Assembly: GCF_003609605.1 (NCBI RefSeq)
Contig: NZ_MCHY01000002.1
Span: forward strand, 62,001-126,000
Direction of reading: 5' to 3'
Length of the DNA stretch: 64,000 bases
DNA from: Ammoniphilus oxalaticus
GTDB taxonomy: Bacteria; Bacillota; Bacilli; Aneurinibacillales; RAOX-1
Shown here one piece after another: positions 35,843 through 43,749 of the stretch. Every line of letters starts with the position of its first letter. The first letter of the stretch is position 1. A program made the translations under genes and the position numbers. Below the pieces are notes generated by a model that was not told the DNA's origin, searched no databases, and saw nothing but the letters and a program-made list of their open reading frames with translations.

Positions 35843-36499
35843 CTATTTTCTTAACCCTTTTGGAGTCGTCCAGTACTCAAGGCGGTTAAATATACCTTCG
35901 ACTAATAAAGCTAATAGTGTTGCAGGAATAGCTCCTAAAAAGATTAAGCCATCAATCCCACGTGTAATTCCTAAAAATATAAAATCACCTAAACCTCCAG
36001 CGCCGATAAAAGCAGCTAGTGTCGCGTTTCCAATGTTGATAACAGCCGATGTGCGTATACCAGCCATAATAATCGGCAGCGCCAATGGTAGCTCTACTTT
36101 AAAAAGGATTTGCATGCTGGTCATACCCATCCCTTTGGCCGCTTCCCTTGTCGAAGTATCCACATCATTTATACCCGCATACGTATTACGCACGATCGGT
36201 AATAAGGAATATAAAAACAATGCGGCGATTCCCGTTTGAACGCCGATTCCAAAAATCGGAATCATAAATCCGAGTACGGCTAAACTAGGTATTGTTTGTA
36301 AAATACCGGTTCCGCCCAAAACAATCGGAACGAGCCATTTCACACGGGTAATGATCACCCCTAGTAAAACACCTAATACGACAGCCATCACCATTGAGAA
36401 AAAAACAAGTTGTATATGGATGAATGTCGCATCCAAAACTTCAGGCCAACGCATTTGCCATTGCTGAACAATTTGATCCCACAAACTTAAGTTCTTCAT
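35843..36499 (-). CDS. Osmoprotectant ABC transporter permease, OpuCB-like
   Basis: 218 residues with five or six membrane segments. The EAA coupling loop is STREAAKGMGMTSMQILFKV followed by ELPLALPIIMAGIRT. It forms the membrane channel with the ATPase and binding protein. The ATG overlaps the ATPase stop by four bases (ATGA), so translation is coupled. B. subtilis OpuC has two permease genes; only one is present here, so it probably works as a homodimer. Confidence 0.9.
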   Translation of the reverse strand: MKNLSLWDQIVQQWQMRWPEVLDATFIHIQLVFFSMVMAVVLGVLLGVIITRVKWLVPIVLGGTGILQTIPSLAVLGFMIPIFGIGVQTGIAALFLYSLLPIVRNTYAGINDVDTSTREAAKGMGMTSMQILFKVELPLALPIIMAGIRTSAVINIGNATLAAFIGAGGLGDFIFLGITRGIDGLIFLGAIPATLLALLVEGIFNRLEYWTTPKGLRK

Positions 36500-37626
36500 T
36501 CTTCCTCCTCCATTTCAGTCCATTGACTCGACAGAGCAGAAAGTAATGTACCTCGCGTGACTAGACCAATAACTTGTTTGTGGTCATTCAAAACAGGAAT
36601 GATGCCTGTCGAAGAACGCGCCATTTTTACAATTGCATGTTTAGCGCTGTCATTATGGGAAAGAGTTAATTCAGAGGTATCTACGATTTCTTCAAGCGTT
36701 CTAATACTGTCCATCGTCCTTATTAAATCGGATGCAGATACAATACCTTTGAAAGTCCGATCTTCATTAATAATAATCAAATGCGTTATTTTACGTTGCC
36801 GCATGGTCGATAAAGCTTTTTCAGGTGACCGATGCGCATAAGATGAAACAACCTGCTCTCTCATTACTTCGGTCACGGGCATCAATTCTGGATTTTGAAT
36901 AATTTGATGTTTTCCGATGAATTCTTCTACGAACCCATCCGCAGGATCATGCAATAAGACCTCTGGAGTATCAAGTTGCAATAACTTCCCATCTTTCATA
37001 ATCGCAATTCGATCGCCCATTCTAAGCGCCTCATCCATATCATGGGTAACAAACACGATCGTCTTCCTTAGCTTTTGTTGCAAAGAAAGTAACTCTTCTT
37101 GCAGTTGCTCGCGTGTAATCGGATCTAAAGCCCCAAATGGCTCATCCATTAAAATAATGTCCGGGTCGGATGCTAATGCCCTTGCAACCCCTACGCGTTG
37201 TTGCTGACCCCCTGACAACTCTTTTGGATACCGATCACGGAATGTGTCTGGATCAAGACCGACGAGCTGCAATAATTCAGTTACCCGTTCCTTAATCTTC
37301 TGCTTATCCCATCCCTTTAATTGGGGAACGATCGCAATGTTTTTTTCAATCGTATAATGTGGAAACAAGCCGATCTGTTGAATAACATAACCAATATTGC
37401 GCCGCAGTTGGGCTGCATTTAAATCTTTAATGTCTTTACCGTCCACGGTAATGGTTCCGTGTGTCGCTGGGATCATCTGATTAATCATTTTCATTGTTGT
37501 AGATTTTCCAGAACCACTCGGTCCGATTAAAACGAGAAATTCCCCAGCAGGAATTTCAAAACTGACTGAATCCACTCCTTTCGTTCCATCCCCAAAAATT
37601 TTACTTACATTGTCAAATTTAATCAT
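36496..37626 (-). CDS. Osmoprotectant ABC transporter ATP-binding protein with CBS domains, OpuCA-like
   Basis: 376 residues. Walker A GPSGSGKST, Q-loop, signature ELSGGQQQR, Walker B IILMDEPFGALD and H-loop FVTHDMDEALRMGD. The C-terminal ~130 residues hold two CBS repeats (HLIIINEDRTFKGIVSASDL and GIIPVLNDHKQVIGLVTRGT). In OpuC/OpuA-type ATPases these regulate transport by ionic strength or by cyclic di-AMP. First gene of a three-gene operon with the permease and binding protein. Confidence 0.94.
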   Translation of the reverse strand: MIKFDNVSKIFGDGTKGVDSVSFEIPAGEFLVLIGPSGSGKSTTMKMINQMIPATHGTITVDGKDIKDLNAAQLRRNIGYVIQQIGLFPHYTIEKNIAIVPQLKGWDKQKIKERVTELLQLVGLDPDTFRDRYPKELSGGQQQRVGVARALASDPDIILMDEPFGALDPITREQLQEELLSLQQKLRKTIVFVTHDMDEALRMGDRIAIMKDGKLLQLDTPEVLLHDPADGFVEEFIGKHQIIQNPELMPVTEVMREQVVSSYAHRSPEKALSTMRQRKITHLIIINEDRTFKGIVSASDLIRTMDSIRTLEEIVDTSELTLSHNDSAKHAIVKMARSSTGIIPVLNDHKQVIGLVTRGTLLSALSSQWTEMEEEE

Positions 37627-38128
37627 AGTGCCTCCTCACCAATTACGGAACGACTGATGTTCTCTTGCTAGCAGCTCCATCTACTAGTATACAGCTCATT
37701 CTTATTTGTGACGAGTTGCACAATCTACTATATAAGAACGCGTTGCCATGTTTGTATACAATATCACGGTGATAACGTCGTTTGAGTGATTGTTAGTCCT
37801 TTCTTCTCCATTTTACTCGCGTTAACTACAATTTTTATCTTTTGAATGGTAATATTTGTAATACTGAGCATCCTTAACCAAAACGGAAGAGCGGATGTGA
37901 CATAAAAGACTTTTTAACGCGGATAAAAAACAAAAATGAAGGAAAGAAGGTCCTTAAGTACATATTTTTAAATATGGCATAAAAATTTAAAGATCCATCT
38001 TTCCTATTTTTAATAATAAATATGGTTTTAGCGTAAATGTAATAAAAGAATTAACAAATAAAGGGGGAGTGTAGACGGTGAGATGAAATGTGTAAGTATC
38101 AAATAGGCTACTACAGAAAAATGAATAG
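37627..38128. other. Gene-free region upstream of the OpuC-type operon
   Basis: About 500 bases of AT-rich sequence. I see no supported open frame and no RNA gene. Its right part holds an AAAGGGGGAG ribosome-binding-like stretch near 38061-38070 that leads only into a 7-codon frame, just before the transporter-like remnant at 38129-38200. Confidence 0.5.
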
Positions 38129-38200
38129 GAATGTACCAATCTAGTTGCAGCAGCCATGATCATACCTCATCTGATTATATGGTTTAAGAAGAAGAATTAA
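38129..38200 (+). pseudogene. Short remnant of a membrane protein C-terminus
   Basis: The frame reads ECTNLVAAAMIIPHLIIWFK then KKN and stop, which looks like the last helix and basic tail of a transporter. A TAG stands immediately upstream and there is no start. A ribosome-binding-like sequence lies 60 bases before it. This is best explained as the leftover 3' end of a deleted transporter gene. Its place beside the oxalate block makes a lost oxalate or carboxylate carrier possible, but 23 residues cannot prove that. Confidence 0.35.
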
Positions 38201-38210
38201 ATAAATTCGT

Positions 38211-38978
38211 TTACTCACTGTAGCCTAATCTTTTTGAGATTTGCTTACCAATACTCATGACTTTGTTTTCCAGCTTGCTTAATCTTTCTTCTGTCATTCT
38301 CATTTTAGGCCCAGAAATACTAAATGCGGCAATCACATTACTTGTGTGGTCAAAAATAGGCACAGCAATACAGTTAATGCCAAGTTCGTTTTCTTCCAAG
38401 TCTAAAGCATACCCTTTTTCTTTTATCTTATCCAGTTGTTGATACAACGATTCTTTATCTGTAATCGTAAAGGGCGTGTGGGGTTCAAACGGATACTCGT
38501 CAAACGCTTTCTCCACCTCTTTACGGGGTAAATAAGCCAGAATTGCTTTTCCTACTGATGTACAATGCATCGGCGCCCTTGTACCAACTTTAGAATGCAT
38601 ACGAAGTGTCTCATTGCCTTCTAACTTTTCAATATAAACAACTTCACCACGGTCATAAACAACCAGATGAATGACTTCATTGGTCAACTGTTCTAATTCT
38701 TTTAAGAAAGGCTTTGCTTCCGCGCGCAGATCAATCGAATCGAGCAGGGATGAACTTAATTCTAAAACTTTATAACCTAATTTATAACGATCTGTCTCTG
38801 TCTCTTGTTCAACATAGCCGTATTGCACAAAAGTGGATAACATCCTGTAAACAGACGTTTTGTTAAATCCTAACTCTTTAGAAATTTCCGTAACCCCGCA
38901 ACCCACTTTTCGCTTTCTTAAAAAATCGAGTATTTGTAGGGCGCGACCAAGTGACTTCACCATGCTCTCATTAGACAT
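38211..38978 (-). CDS. IclR-family transcriptional regulator of the oxalate/glyoxylate block
   Basis: 255 residues from ATG 38978, 8 bases after AGGAGGTG. The N-terminal winged helix is GRALQILDFLRKRK...TEISKELGFNKTSVYRMLST. The C-terminal effector domain holds APMHCTSVGKAILAYLP and LDLEENELGINCIAVPIFD. IclR regulators of glyoxylate and allantoin pathways (such as AllR) bind glyoxylate or related acids. It lies downstream of the reductase gene, on the same strand but after a terminator. Palindromic GTTTC/GAAAC arrays before gcl and the ligase gene are its likely operators. Confidence 0.92.
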   Translation of the reverse strand: MSNESMVKSLGRALQILDFLRKRKVGCGVTEISKELGFNKTSVYRMLSTFVQYGYVEQETETDRYKLGYKVLELSSSLLDSIDLRAEAKPFLKELEQLTNEVIHLVVYDRGEVVYIEKLEGNETLRMHSKVGTRAPMHCTSVGKAILAYLPRKEVEKAFDEYPFEPHTPFTITDKESLYQQLDKIKEKGYALDLEENELGINCIAVPIFDHTSNVIAAFSISGPKMRMTEERLSKLENKVMSIGKQISKRLGYSE

Positions 38979-39030
38979 ACGATACACCTCCTATTTTTAA
39001 TTTGCTCGTAACAAAAACAACATGTAAAAA

Positions 39031-39055
39031 GGACAGGGCCAAAACCCTGTCCTTA
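39031..39055 (-). terminator. Terminator of the gcl-reductase operon
   Basis: GGACAGGG-TTTTGG-CCCTGTCC followed by TTTTT on the minus strand, just after the reductase stop. Confidence 0.88.
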
Positions 39056-39078
39056 CAAGTCAAGAGACTGACTTAGCT

Positions 39079-39954
39079 CTATTTGTCATAAAGCTTGTAC
39101 AATGCTTGTGTACCAAGATCTTCATGACCCATTTCAGCCAGCTTATCGTTGTTAGCTTTCATTAATTCAAGTCCAGGTAATTCTGCGCCCATTTCTTTAG
39201 CCGCTTCCAATCCGATTACCATATCTTTAATAAAGTGCTTGATATAGAATCCTGGATCAAAGTCGCCAGATGTCATTTTAGGAGCAAGATTGCTTAGCTG
39301 CCAGCTTCCCGCAGCGCCTGTTTCGATGCTTTCAAGCACACGAATCGGGTCTAATCCAGCTTTTTTAGCGTAGATCATTGATTCTACAGCTCCCATTAAA
39401 GTTGAAGCAAGCGCAATTTGGTTACACTGCTTTGTATGCTGTCCTGCTCCCGCAGCGCCTTGTAACACAATATTTTGACCCATTAATTCAAAGATTGGCT
39501 TTACAGCGTCAAATGCTGCTTGGTCGCCGCCAACCATAATCGATAAACGAGCTTCTCTCGCTCCGATGTCGCCACCAGAAACAGGAGCGTCTAACGAATG
39601 CATCCCACGGCTTTTCGCTTCGTCATAAATACGAGCGGCAAGCGAAGGGCTGGAAGTAGTCATATCAATAAAGTATGTGCCTTCTTTAGCATTCGGAATT
39701 AAACCTTCCGCGCCAAGGTATACTTCTTCAACGTCTTTTGGATAACCAACAATCGTAATAATTACATTTGCTTGTTTAGCAACATCAGCAACTGTGTCAG
39801 CCCACTTTGCGCCTTTTTCAAGCAGCGCATTTGCTTTTTCTTTGGTGCGGTTGTAAACAACTAAGGAGTAGCCGCCATCAATCAGATGACCCGCCATGCT
39901 TTGTCCCATAACGCCAAGTCCAATAAAACCAATTGTAGTTGTGCTTTTGTCCAT
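39079..39954 (-). CDS. garR: 2-hydroxy-3-oxopropionate (tartronate semialdehyde) reductase
   Basis: 291 residues of the beta-hydroxyacid dehydrogenase family. NAD(P) motif GFIGLGVMGQSMAGHLIDGG, substrate motif LDAPVSGGDIGAREA and the catalytic Lys in HTKQCNQIALAS. It reduces tartronate semialdehyde, the product of glyoxylate carboligase, to D-glycerate. It follows gcl by 84 bp on the same strand and precedes a terminator. The related 3-hydroxyisobutyrate dehydrogenases share these motifs; the gcl context decides the call. Confidence 0.92.
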   Translation of the reverse strand: MDKSTTTIGFIGLGVMGQSMAGHLIDGGYSLVVYNRTKEKANALLEKGAKWADTVADVAKQANVIITIVGYPKDVEEVYLGAEGLIPNAKEGTYFIDMTTSSPSLAARIYDEAKSRGMHSLDAPVSGGDIGAREARLSIMVGGDQAAFDAVKPIFELMGQNIVLQGAAGAGQHTKQCNQIALASTLMGAVESMIYAKKAGLDPIRVLESIETGAAGSWQLSNLAPKMTSGDFDPGFYIKHFIKDMVIGLEAAKEMGAELPGLELMKANNDKLAEMGHEDLGTQALYKLYDK

Positions 39955-40038
39955 TTTCGTCTCCCTTTCTTATCTCAATATATGTAATCCTCCTCCCCCT
40001 CTTTACAGAGAGGAGAGGAGGATATAAATAACGATCTA

Positions 40039-41775
40039 TTATAGACTGTCAGAGTAGTTGAAGCCTTTAAGCGTACCGTTGTTTGAGAATTGGCAAACTG
40101 TATCGCTCGCTACGATCACTTCAATTACGTAAGGCTTGTTAAGGTCTTTCGCGCGTTGTAATGCAGGCTTAATATCTTCCCATTTCGTTACACGCTCACC
40201 ACGAACACCCATACCTGCCGCAGTCTTTACGAAGTCAATACCAAGGTTTCCGTTATCAGAAAGCTCGTTTTCGTACTCTAAACCAGTATCGATTCTGCGT
40301 TCGCCGTAGAACCAGTTTTGTTGTTGACGAATCAATCCAAGCAATCCGTTATGCATAACGAATACAACAACTGGAATGTCGTATTTAGCAGCTGTAGCTA
40401 AGTCTTGTAATGACATACCTAAGCTACCGTCACCAAGAATATTAACAGCTTGACGCTCAGGGAACGCAAGTTTAGCAGCCATTGCAGCTCCTAGACCCCA
40501 TCCCATTGTACCGCCTCCACCAGTTAATAGGTATGTGCGCGGCACATATGTTTCGAATAATTGACATGACCAGATTTGGCTGATTCCGCAGTCATGTGAA
40601 ACGAAAGCGTCGCGATCTAAGAATTCTCTTAGTTCTCTTAATGCGCGTTCTTGTCTGATCGGGTTATCATCGTAGTCAGTCTTACGAGCATATTTTGCTC
40701 TTTCTTCCGTTAAGTCAAGCTTCGCTGGAGCCTCAGCTGTAGCAGCCACATCAGCAGTAAGCTTTTTGTATGTTTCAGCTAACTTACTCATGAATGTTTT
40801 AACGTCGGATACAACGCCTAGCTCCGTTTCAACTGTCTTACCGATATCTTTTTCATCGATATTAACCATGATAATTTTTGCGTCACGTTTGAAAATCTCA
40901 ACGTTTCCTGTGCTACGGTCAGCAAAACGTCCACCAAGGTTAATGATCAAGTCAGATTCTAAAATTGTTTTGTTACCGAATGGAGTATCTAACATCGTAC
41001 CCATACGACCAGCAAATAGCGGGTGATCGTTAGGGAATGTATCCATACCCATACCTGTTGTAACCACAGGAATTTGCAACGCTTCAGCTAGTTCTTTTAA
41101 TTCAGCTGTAGAGTTAGAAAGGTTGATACCGCCACCCGCAACAAGAACAGGCTTTTTAGCTTCTTTCAAGAACTCAAGAACTTTCTCGATATCTTCATCT
41201 GAAGCTTGCGGCAATACATCTGGTTCGCTAGAAGCGATTAATGCGTCAAGATCCACTTCAACCTCAACTTTTTGCGCGTCTACTGGAAGGTCAAGCAACA
41301 CAGGACCTTTGCGTCCTTTTGTAGCTGTTTCCCATGCTTCATGGATCATTTCAACTGCTTTAGATCCATCTGTTAATTGATACACAGCCTTACAAACAGG
41401 CTTAGCCATTTCAGTGATTGGCGCTTCTTGGAACTGCATTGTTCCTAAAAGAGTTGCTTTTTGTTGTCCAACGATCGCGATCAATGGGATAGAATCCATG
41501 AAAGCTCCGTATAACCCTGTTAGGAAGTTCGTTCCGCCAGGACCTGATGTCGCTGAACAAACACCAACTTTTCCAGTGGCGCGGGAATATCCGTCAGCCA
41601 TGAACACAGCTGTTTGCTCGTGGCGAACCACATAAGAATCGATTTTAGTATCTTCTAGAATTGAATCGTAGAATGGTAGAATAGCTGCTCCAGGCACACC
41701 ATAAAGTTGTGTTACTCCGCGCTTTTCAAGATAAAGCGCAATTGCTTGAGCTGCTGTCATTTTAACTTTAGCCAT
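40039..41775 (-). CDS. gcl: Glyoxylate carboligase (thiamine diphosphate enzyme)
   Basis: 578 residues of the acetolactate synthase-like family. Diphosphate-binding segment GDGSLGMSLQDLATAAKYDI...HNG near residue 450, and LLGLIRQQQNWFYGERRID as in Gcl. It should join two glyoxylates into tartronate semialdehyde and CO2, as the adjacent reductase gene implies. Unlike E. coli Gcl, which has Val51, this protein keeps Glu (E53 in VVRHEQTAVF) at the cofactor-activating position. TGAGGAGGA precedes the ATG. An acetolactate synthase is a less likely alternative because no small subunit gene is near. Confidence 0.85.
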   Translation of the reverse strand: MAKVKMTAAQAIALYLEKRGVTQLYGVPGAAILPFYDSILEDTKIDSYVVRHEQTAVFMADGYSRATGKVGVCSATSGPGGTNFLTGLYGAFMDSIPLIAIVGQQKATLLGTMQFQEAPITEMAKPVCKAVYQLTDGSKAVEMIHEAWETATKGRKGPVLLDLPVDAQKVEVEVDLDALIASSEPDVLPQASDEDIEKVLEFLKEAKKPVLVAGGGINLSNSTAELKELAEALQIPVVTTGMGMDTFPNDHPLFAGRMGTMLDTPFGNKTILESDLIINLGGRFADRSTGNVEIFKRDAKIIMVNIDEKDIGKTVETELGVVSDVKTFMSKLAETYKKLTADVAATAEAPAKLDLTEERAKYARKTDYDDNPIRQERALRELREFLDRDAFVSHDCGISQIWSCQLFETYVPRTYLLTGGGGTMGWGLGAAMAAKLAFPERQAVNILGDGSLGMSLQDLATAAKYDIPVVVFVMHNGLLGLIRQQQNWFYGERRIDTGLEYENELSDNGNLGIDFVKTAAGMGVRGERVTKWEDIKPALQRAKDLNKPYVIEVIVASDTVCQFSNNGTLKGFNYSDSL

Positions 41776-41985
41776 TAATTATTCCTCCTCATAACCCTAA
41801 AAATTTCTTTAGTATGGATAGTGACTAGCTATATACTAATTTACCACATATCCGAACAAATTGTTCTATGAAAATCGAGGGAATCTGCCTAACAAGCAAA
41901 TCACCTTCACTATTAAACACCAAACAGAGAAGCATTCGGCATTAAATTGTGAACAATCTCTTTTTTCACTGTTGAATACGCCTGT

Positions 41986-42012
41986 GTTTCTCATTGAGAA
42001 ACAGCGTTTCTC
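41986..42012. promoter_or_regulatory. Three-half-site palindrome array upstream of gcl (putative IclR operator)
   Basis: GTTTC at 41986, GAAAC at 41998 and GTTTC at 42006 build two overlapping perfect palindromes: GTTTCTC-ATT-GAGAAAC and GAGAAAC-AGC-GTTTCTC. The same spacing (0, 12, 20) recurs at 45409-45434. It is about 110 bases downstream of the likely start of transcription. Confidence 0.65.
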
Positions 42013-42124
42013 CAAACAAGCAAAAAAATTGACAAACTTGCTCGATTCATAAACGAATAATTCGTTAGAGTGGCTTCTGTCTGTCTGTTACACAATAAGA
42101 ACACAATTTCTTATTTGTAACTTT

Positions 42125-42153
42125 ATACTAACAGTCAACCACAAAAAAATCAA
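42125..42153 (-). promoter_or_regulatory. Probable vegetative promoter of gcl
   Basis: On the minus strand TTGATT (-35; 42148-42153), 17 bp, TAGTAT (-10; 42125-42130). The same boxes, the same spacing and closely similar flanks lie upstream of the ligase gene at 45448-45476. The leader to gcl would be about 340 nt. Confidence 0.6.
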
Positions 42154-42171
42154 GACCTATTTTTAGCAAAA

Positions 42172-42216
42172 AACCAAATGGATCTTTCTTCAATTATAGA
42201 AAGATTCCTTTTTGAC
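42172..42216 (-). terminator. Hairpin upstream of the gcl promoter, likely terminator of the ACP transcript
   Basis: AATCTTTCT and AGAAAGATcc-type arms around an 8-nt loop with T-rich flanks on both strands. It ends a row of three stem-loops after the ACP gene. Confidence 0.6.
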
Positions 42217-42238
42217 TATGATTCATCATCTCATAGGT

Positions 42239-42334
42239 ACTGATCGCTCTCTCAGTAATTGGTGTTTGACCGAGAGAGCCAATCAGTTGAGTGATTTGGA
42301 TCGTGAAAATGAGGCAATATCCAAATCACTGGTA
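42239..42334. repeat. Two strong stem-loops between acp and gcl
   Basis: First: arms ACTGAT..GCTCTCTC and GAGAGAGC..ATCAGT (42239-42290). Second: perfect 12-bp arms AGTGATTTGGAT and ATCCAAATCACT (42292-42334). Neither has a clean T-run. They lie in the 3' untranslated part of the ligase-reductase-ACP transcript and may stabilise or process it. Confidence 0.6.
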
Positions 42335-42395
42335 GATTCCTACTCCTAAACTAGCAGAATTGTCTTGTAAGTTAATCTAGTAGTCTATATCTAGC

Positions 42396-42635
42396 TTACG
42401 CCTTGGCAGCGCTAATCAAGTCAACAACTTGACCAACCGTCTCAAGACCAGCAGCATCCGAATCAGAAATTTTCAAATCAAAAGCATTTTCAATTTCTGT
42501 CACAATGCTGACGATATCAACGGAATCGACCCCAAGATCGTCACTGATTGTAGATTCAACTTTGATGCTGTCTCCCTCAATAGCTAAGAAATCAGCAAAC
42601 AACTCTCTCACTTGGTTAAAGATGCTATCAGACAT
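42396..42635 (-). CDS. Acyl carrier protein dedicated to the oxalate block
   Basis: 79 residues from ATG 42635, preceded by GTGGAGGAAG. The phosphopantetheine site is DLGVDSVDIVSIVTEIEN, with the Ser of DSVD as attachment point. The third helix contains SDSDAAGLETVGQVVDLI. It is not next to any fatty-acid gene; it sits 110 bp after the reductase and downstream of the ligase in the same orientation. The location suggests that an acyl group made by the ligase, perhaps oxalyl, is carried on this protein. That is inference. Confidence 0.9.
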   Translation of the reverse strand: MSDSIFNQVRELFADFLAIEGDSIKVESTISDDLGVDSVDIVSIVTEIENAFDLKISDSDAAGLETVGQVVDLISAAKA

Positions 42636-42744
42636 GTCACTTCCTCCACTCATTCTTAAAGTTTTGTAATTCATTCATTTCATTAATATACATAAAACAT
42701 AATGGGTTGGAAACCATTATATGTCTTACATTTTAAAAATAGAA

Positions 42745-43734
42745 CTATCTTACATGAATTAAATCTTTGTCAATCGTTAGTAATTTAACACATGCATAGA
42801 TCGCGTCTAGGTTTGGAGTTGGGGTATCCGTAATTTTCCCTAGTTCGCAAACAGCTCCAACAAGAGCATCAATCTCTAACGTGCGTCCAGCTTCCAAGTC
42901 TTGCAACATAGAAGTTCTGTGCGCTCCAACCGCTTCTGCGCCTTGAATTCTCTGATCAACAGATACTCCGAAACGGATACCTAGTTTTTCAGCGATCGTT
43001 TGAGCCTCAACCATCATGTTTCGAGCCAATTCTCTAGTAGGAGCATACTGACAAATCTCCTCCAAAGTACCATGTGTTAATGCGCTAATCGGGTTGAATG
43101 CGCAGTTGCCCCATAACTTAACCCAAATTTCATCGCGGATCGTCGTGCGCACAGGCGCTCTCAAACCAGCAGCATTAATTCTTCTTGAAATTTCACGAAC
43201 ACGTTCGCTCCTCGAACCATCTAATTCCCCTAGGGAGAAACGGTCGCCATCAATGTGTTGAACAATTCCAGGACCAGCTAATTCTGTCGCTGGGTAAACA
43301 ACGCAGCCGATCACACGATCTGTTTCTAGATTAGCTTCAATAATACCGCCTGGATCAACAGACTCAATACGACTTCCTTCGTATGGTCCGCCATGTTTGT
43401 GGAAATACCACCAAGGCACTCCATTTTGCGCAGTAATTACGACCGTATCCGGGCCATAAAGTGGACGCATGTTTGGAGCTAGTCCAGGTAAACTGTGAGC
43501 CTTTAACGCTACGATAACAACGTCCTGCTCTCCAGCTTCTTCCATTCTGCTCGTCGCTAATTTAGGATGAGCTACTTGTTCTGTTCCATCTGACATACGC
43601 AAAGTTAAACCGTTTTGTTGAATGGCTTCTAAGTGAGCGCCACGAGCAATTAATGTTACCTCTTCACCAGCTAATGCAAGCTTAGCGCCAAGATAGCCAC
43701 CAATAGCTCCTGCTCCTACGATACAAAAACGCAA
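42745..43734 (-). CDS. PanE-like reductase, likely oxalyl-CoA reductase (PanE2 type)
   Basis: 329 residues of the ketopantoate reductase family. NADP motif CIVGAGAIGGYLGAKLALAG, central KLWGNCAFNPISALTHGT with the catalytic Lys and Asn, and the C-terminal domain GRTLEIDALVGAVCELG. It starts with TTG after AGGGAGGAAG, 15 bp downstream of the ligase. In Methylobacterium extorquens a PanE homologue (PanE2) was reported to reduce oxalyl-CoA to glyoxylate. The placement between an oxalate-type ligase and gcl supports the same role here. No pantothenate genes are near. Confidence 0.85.
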   Translation of the reverse strand: MRFCIVGAGAIGGYLGAKLALAGEEVTLIARGAHLEAIQQNGLTLRMSDGTEQVAHPKLATSRMEEAGEQDVVIVALKAHSLPGLAPNMRPLYGPDTVVITAQNGVPWWYFHKHGGPYEGSRIESVDPGGIIEANLETDRVIGCVVYPATELAGPGIVQHIDGDRFSLGELDGSRSERVREISRRINAAGLRAPVRTTIRDEIWVKLWGNCAFNPISALTHGTLEEICQYAPTRELARNMMVEAQTIAEKLGIRFGVSVDQRIQGAEAVGAHRTSMLQDLEAGRTLEIDALVGAVCELGKITDTPTPNLDAIYACVKLLTIDKDLIHVR

Positions 43735-43749
43735 TGATCTCTTCCTCCC

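Noticed and set aside
40039-41775. Oxalyl-CoA decarboxylase or acetolactate synthase large subunit
   Set aside because: The substrate-loop sequence and the adjacent tartronate semialdehyde reductase fit glyoxylate carboligase better, and no small regulatory subunit gene is present.
42745-43734. Genuine ketopantoate reductase for pantothenate synthesis
   Set aside because: No panB, panC or panD is near; the gene is embedded between an oxalate-type ligase and an acyl carrier protein.
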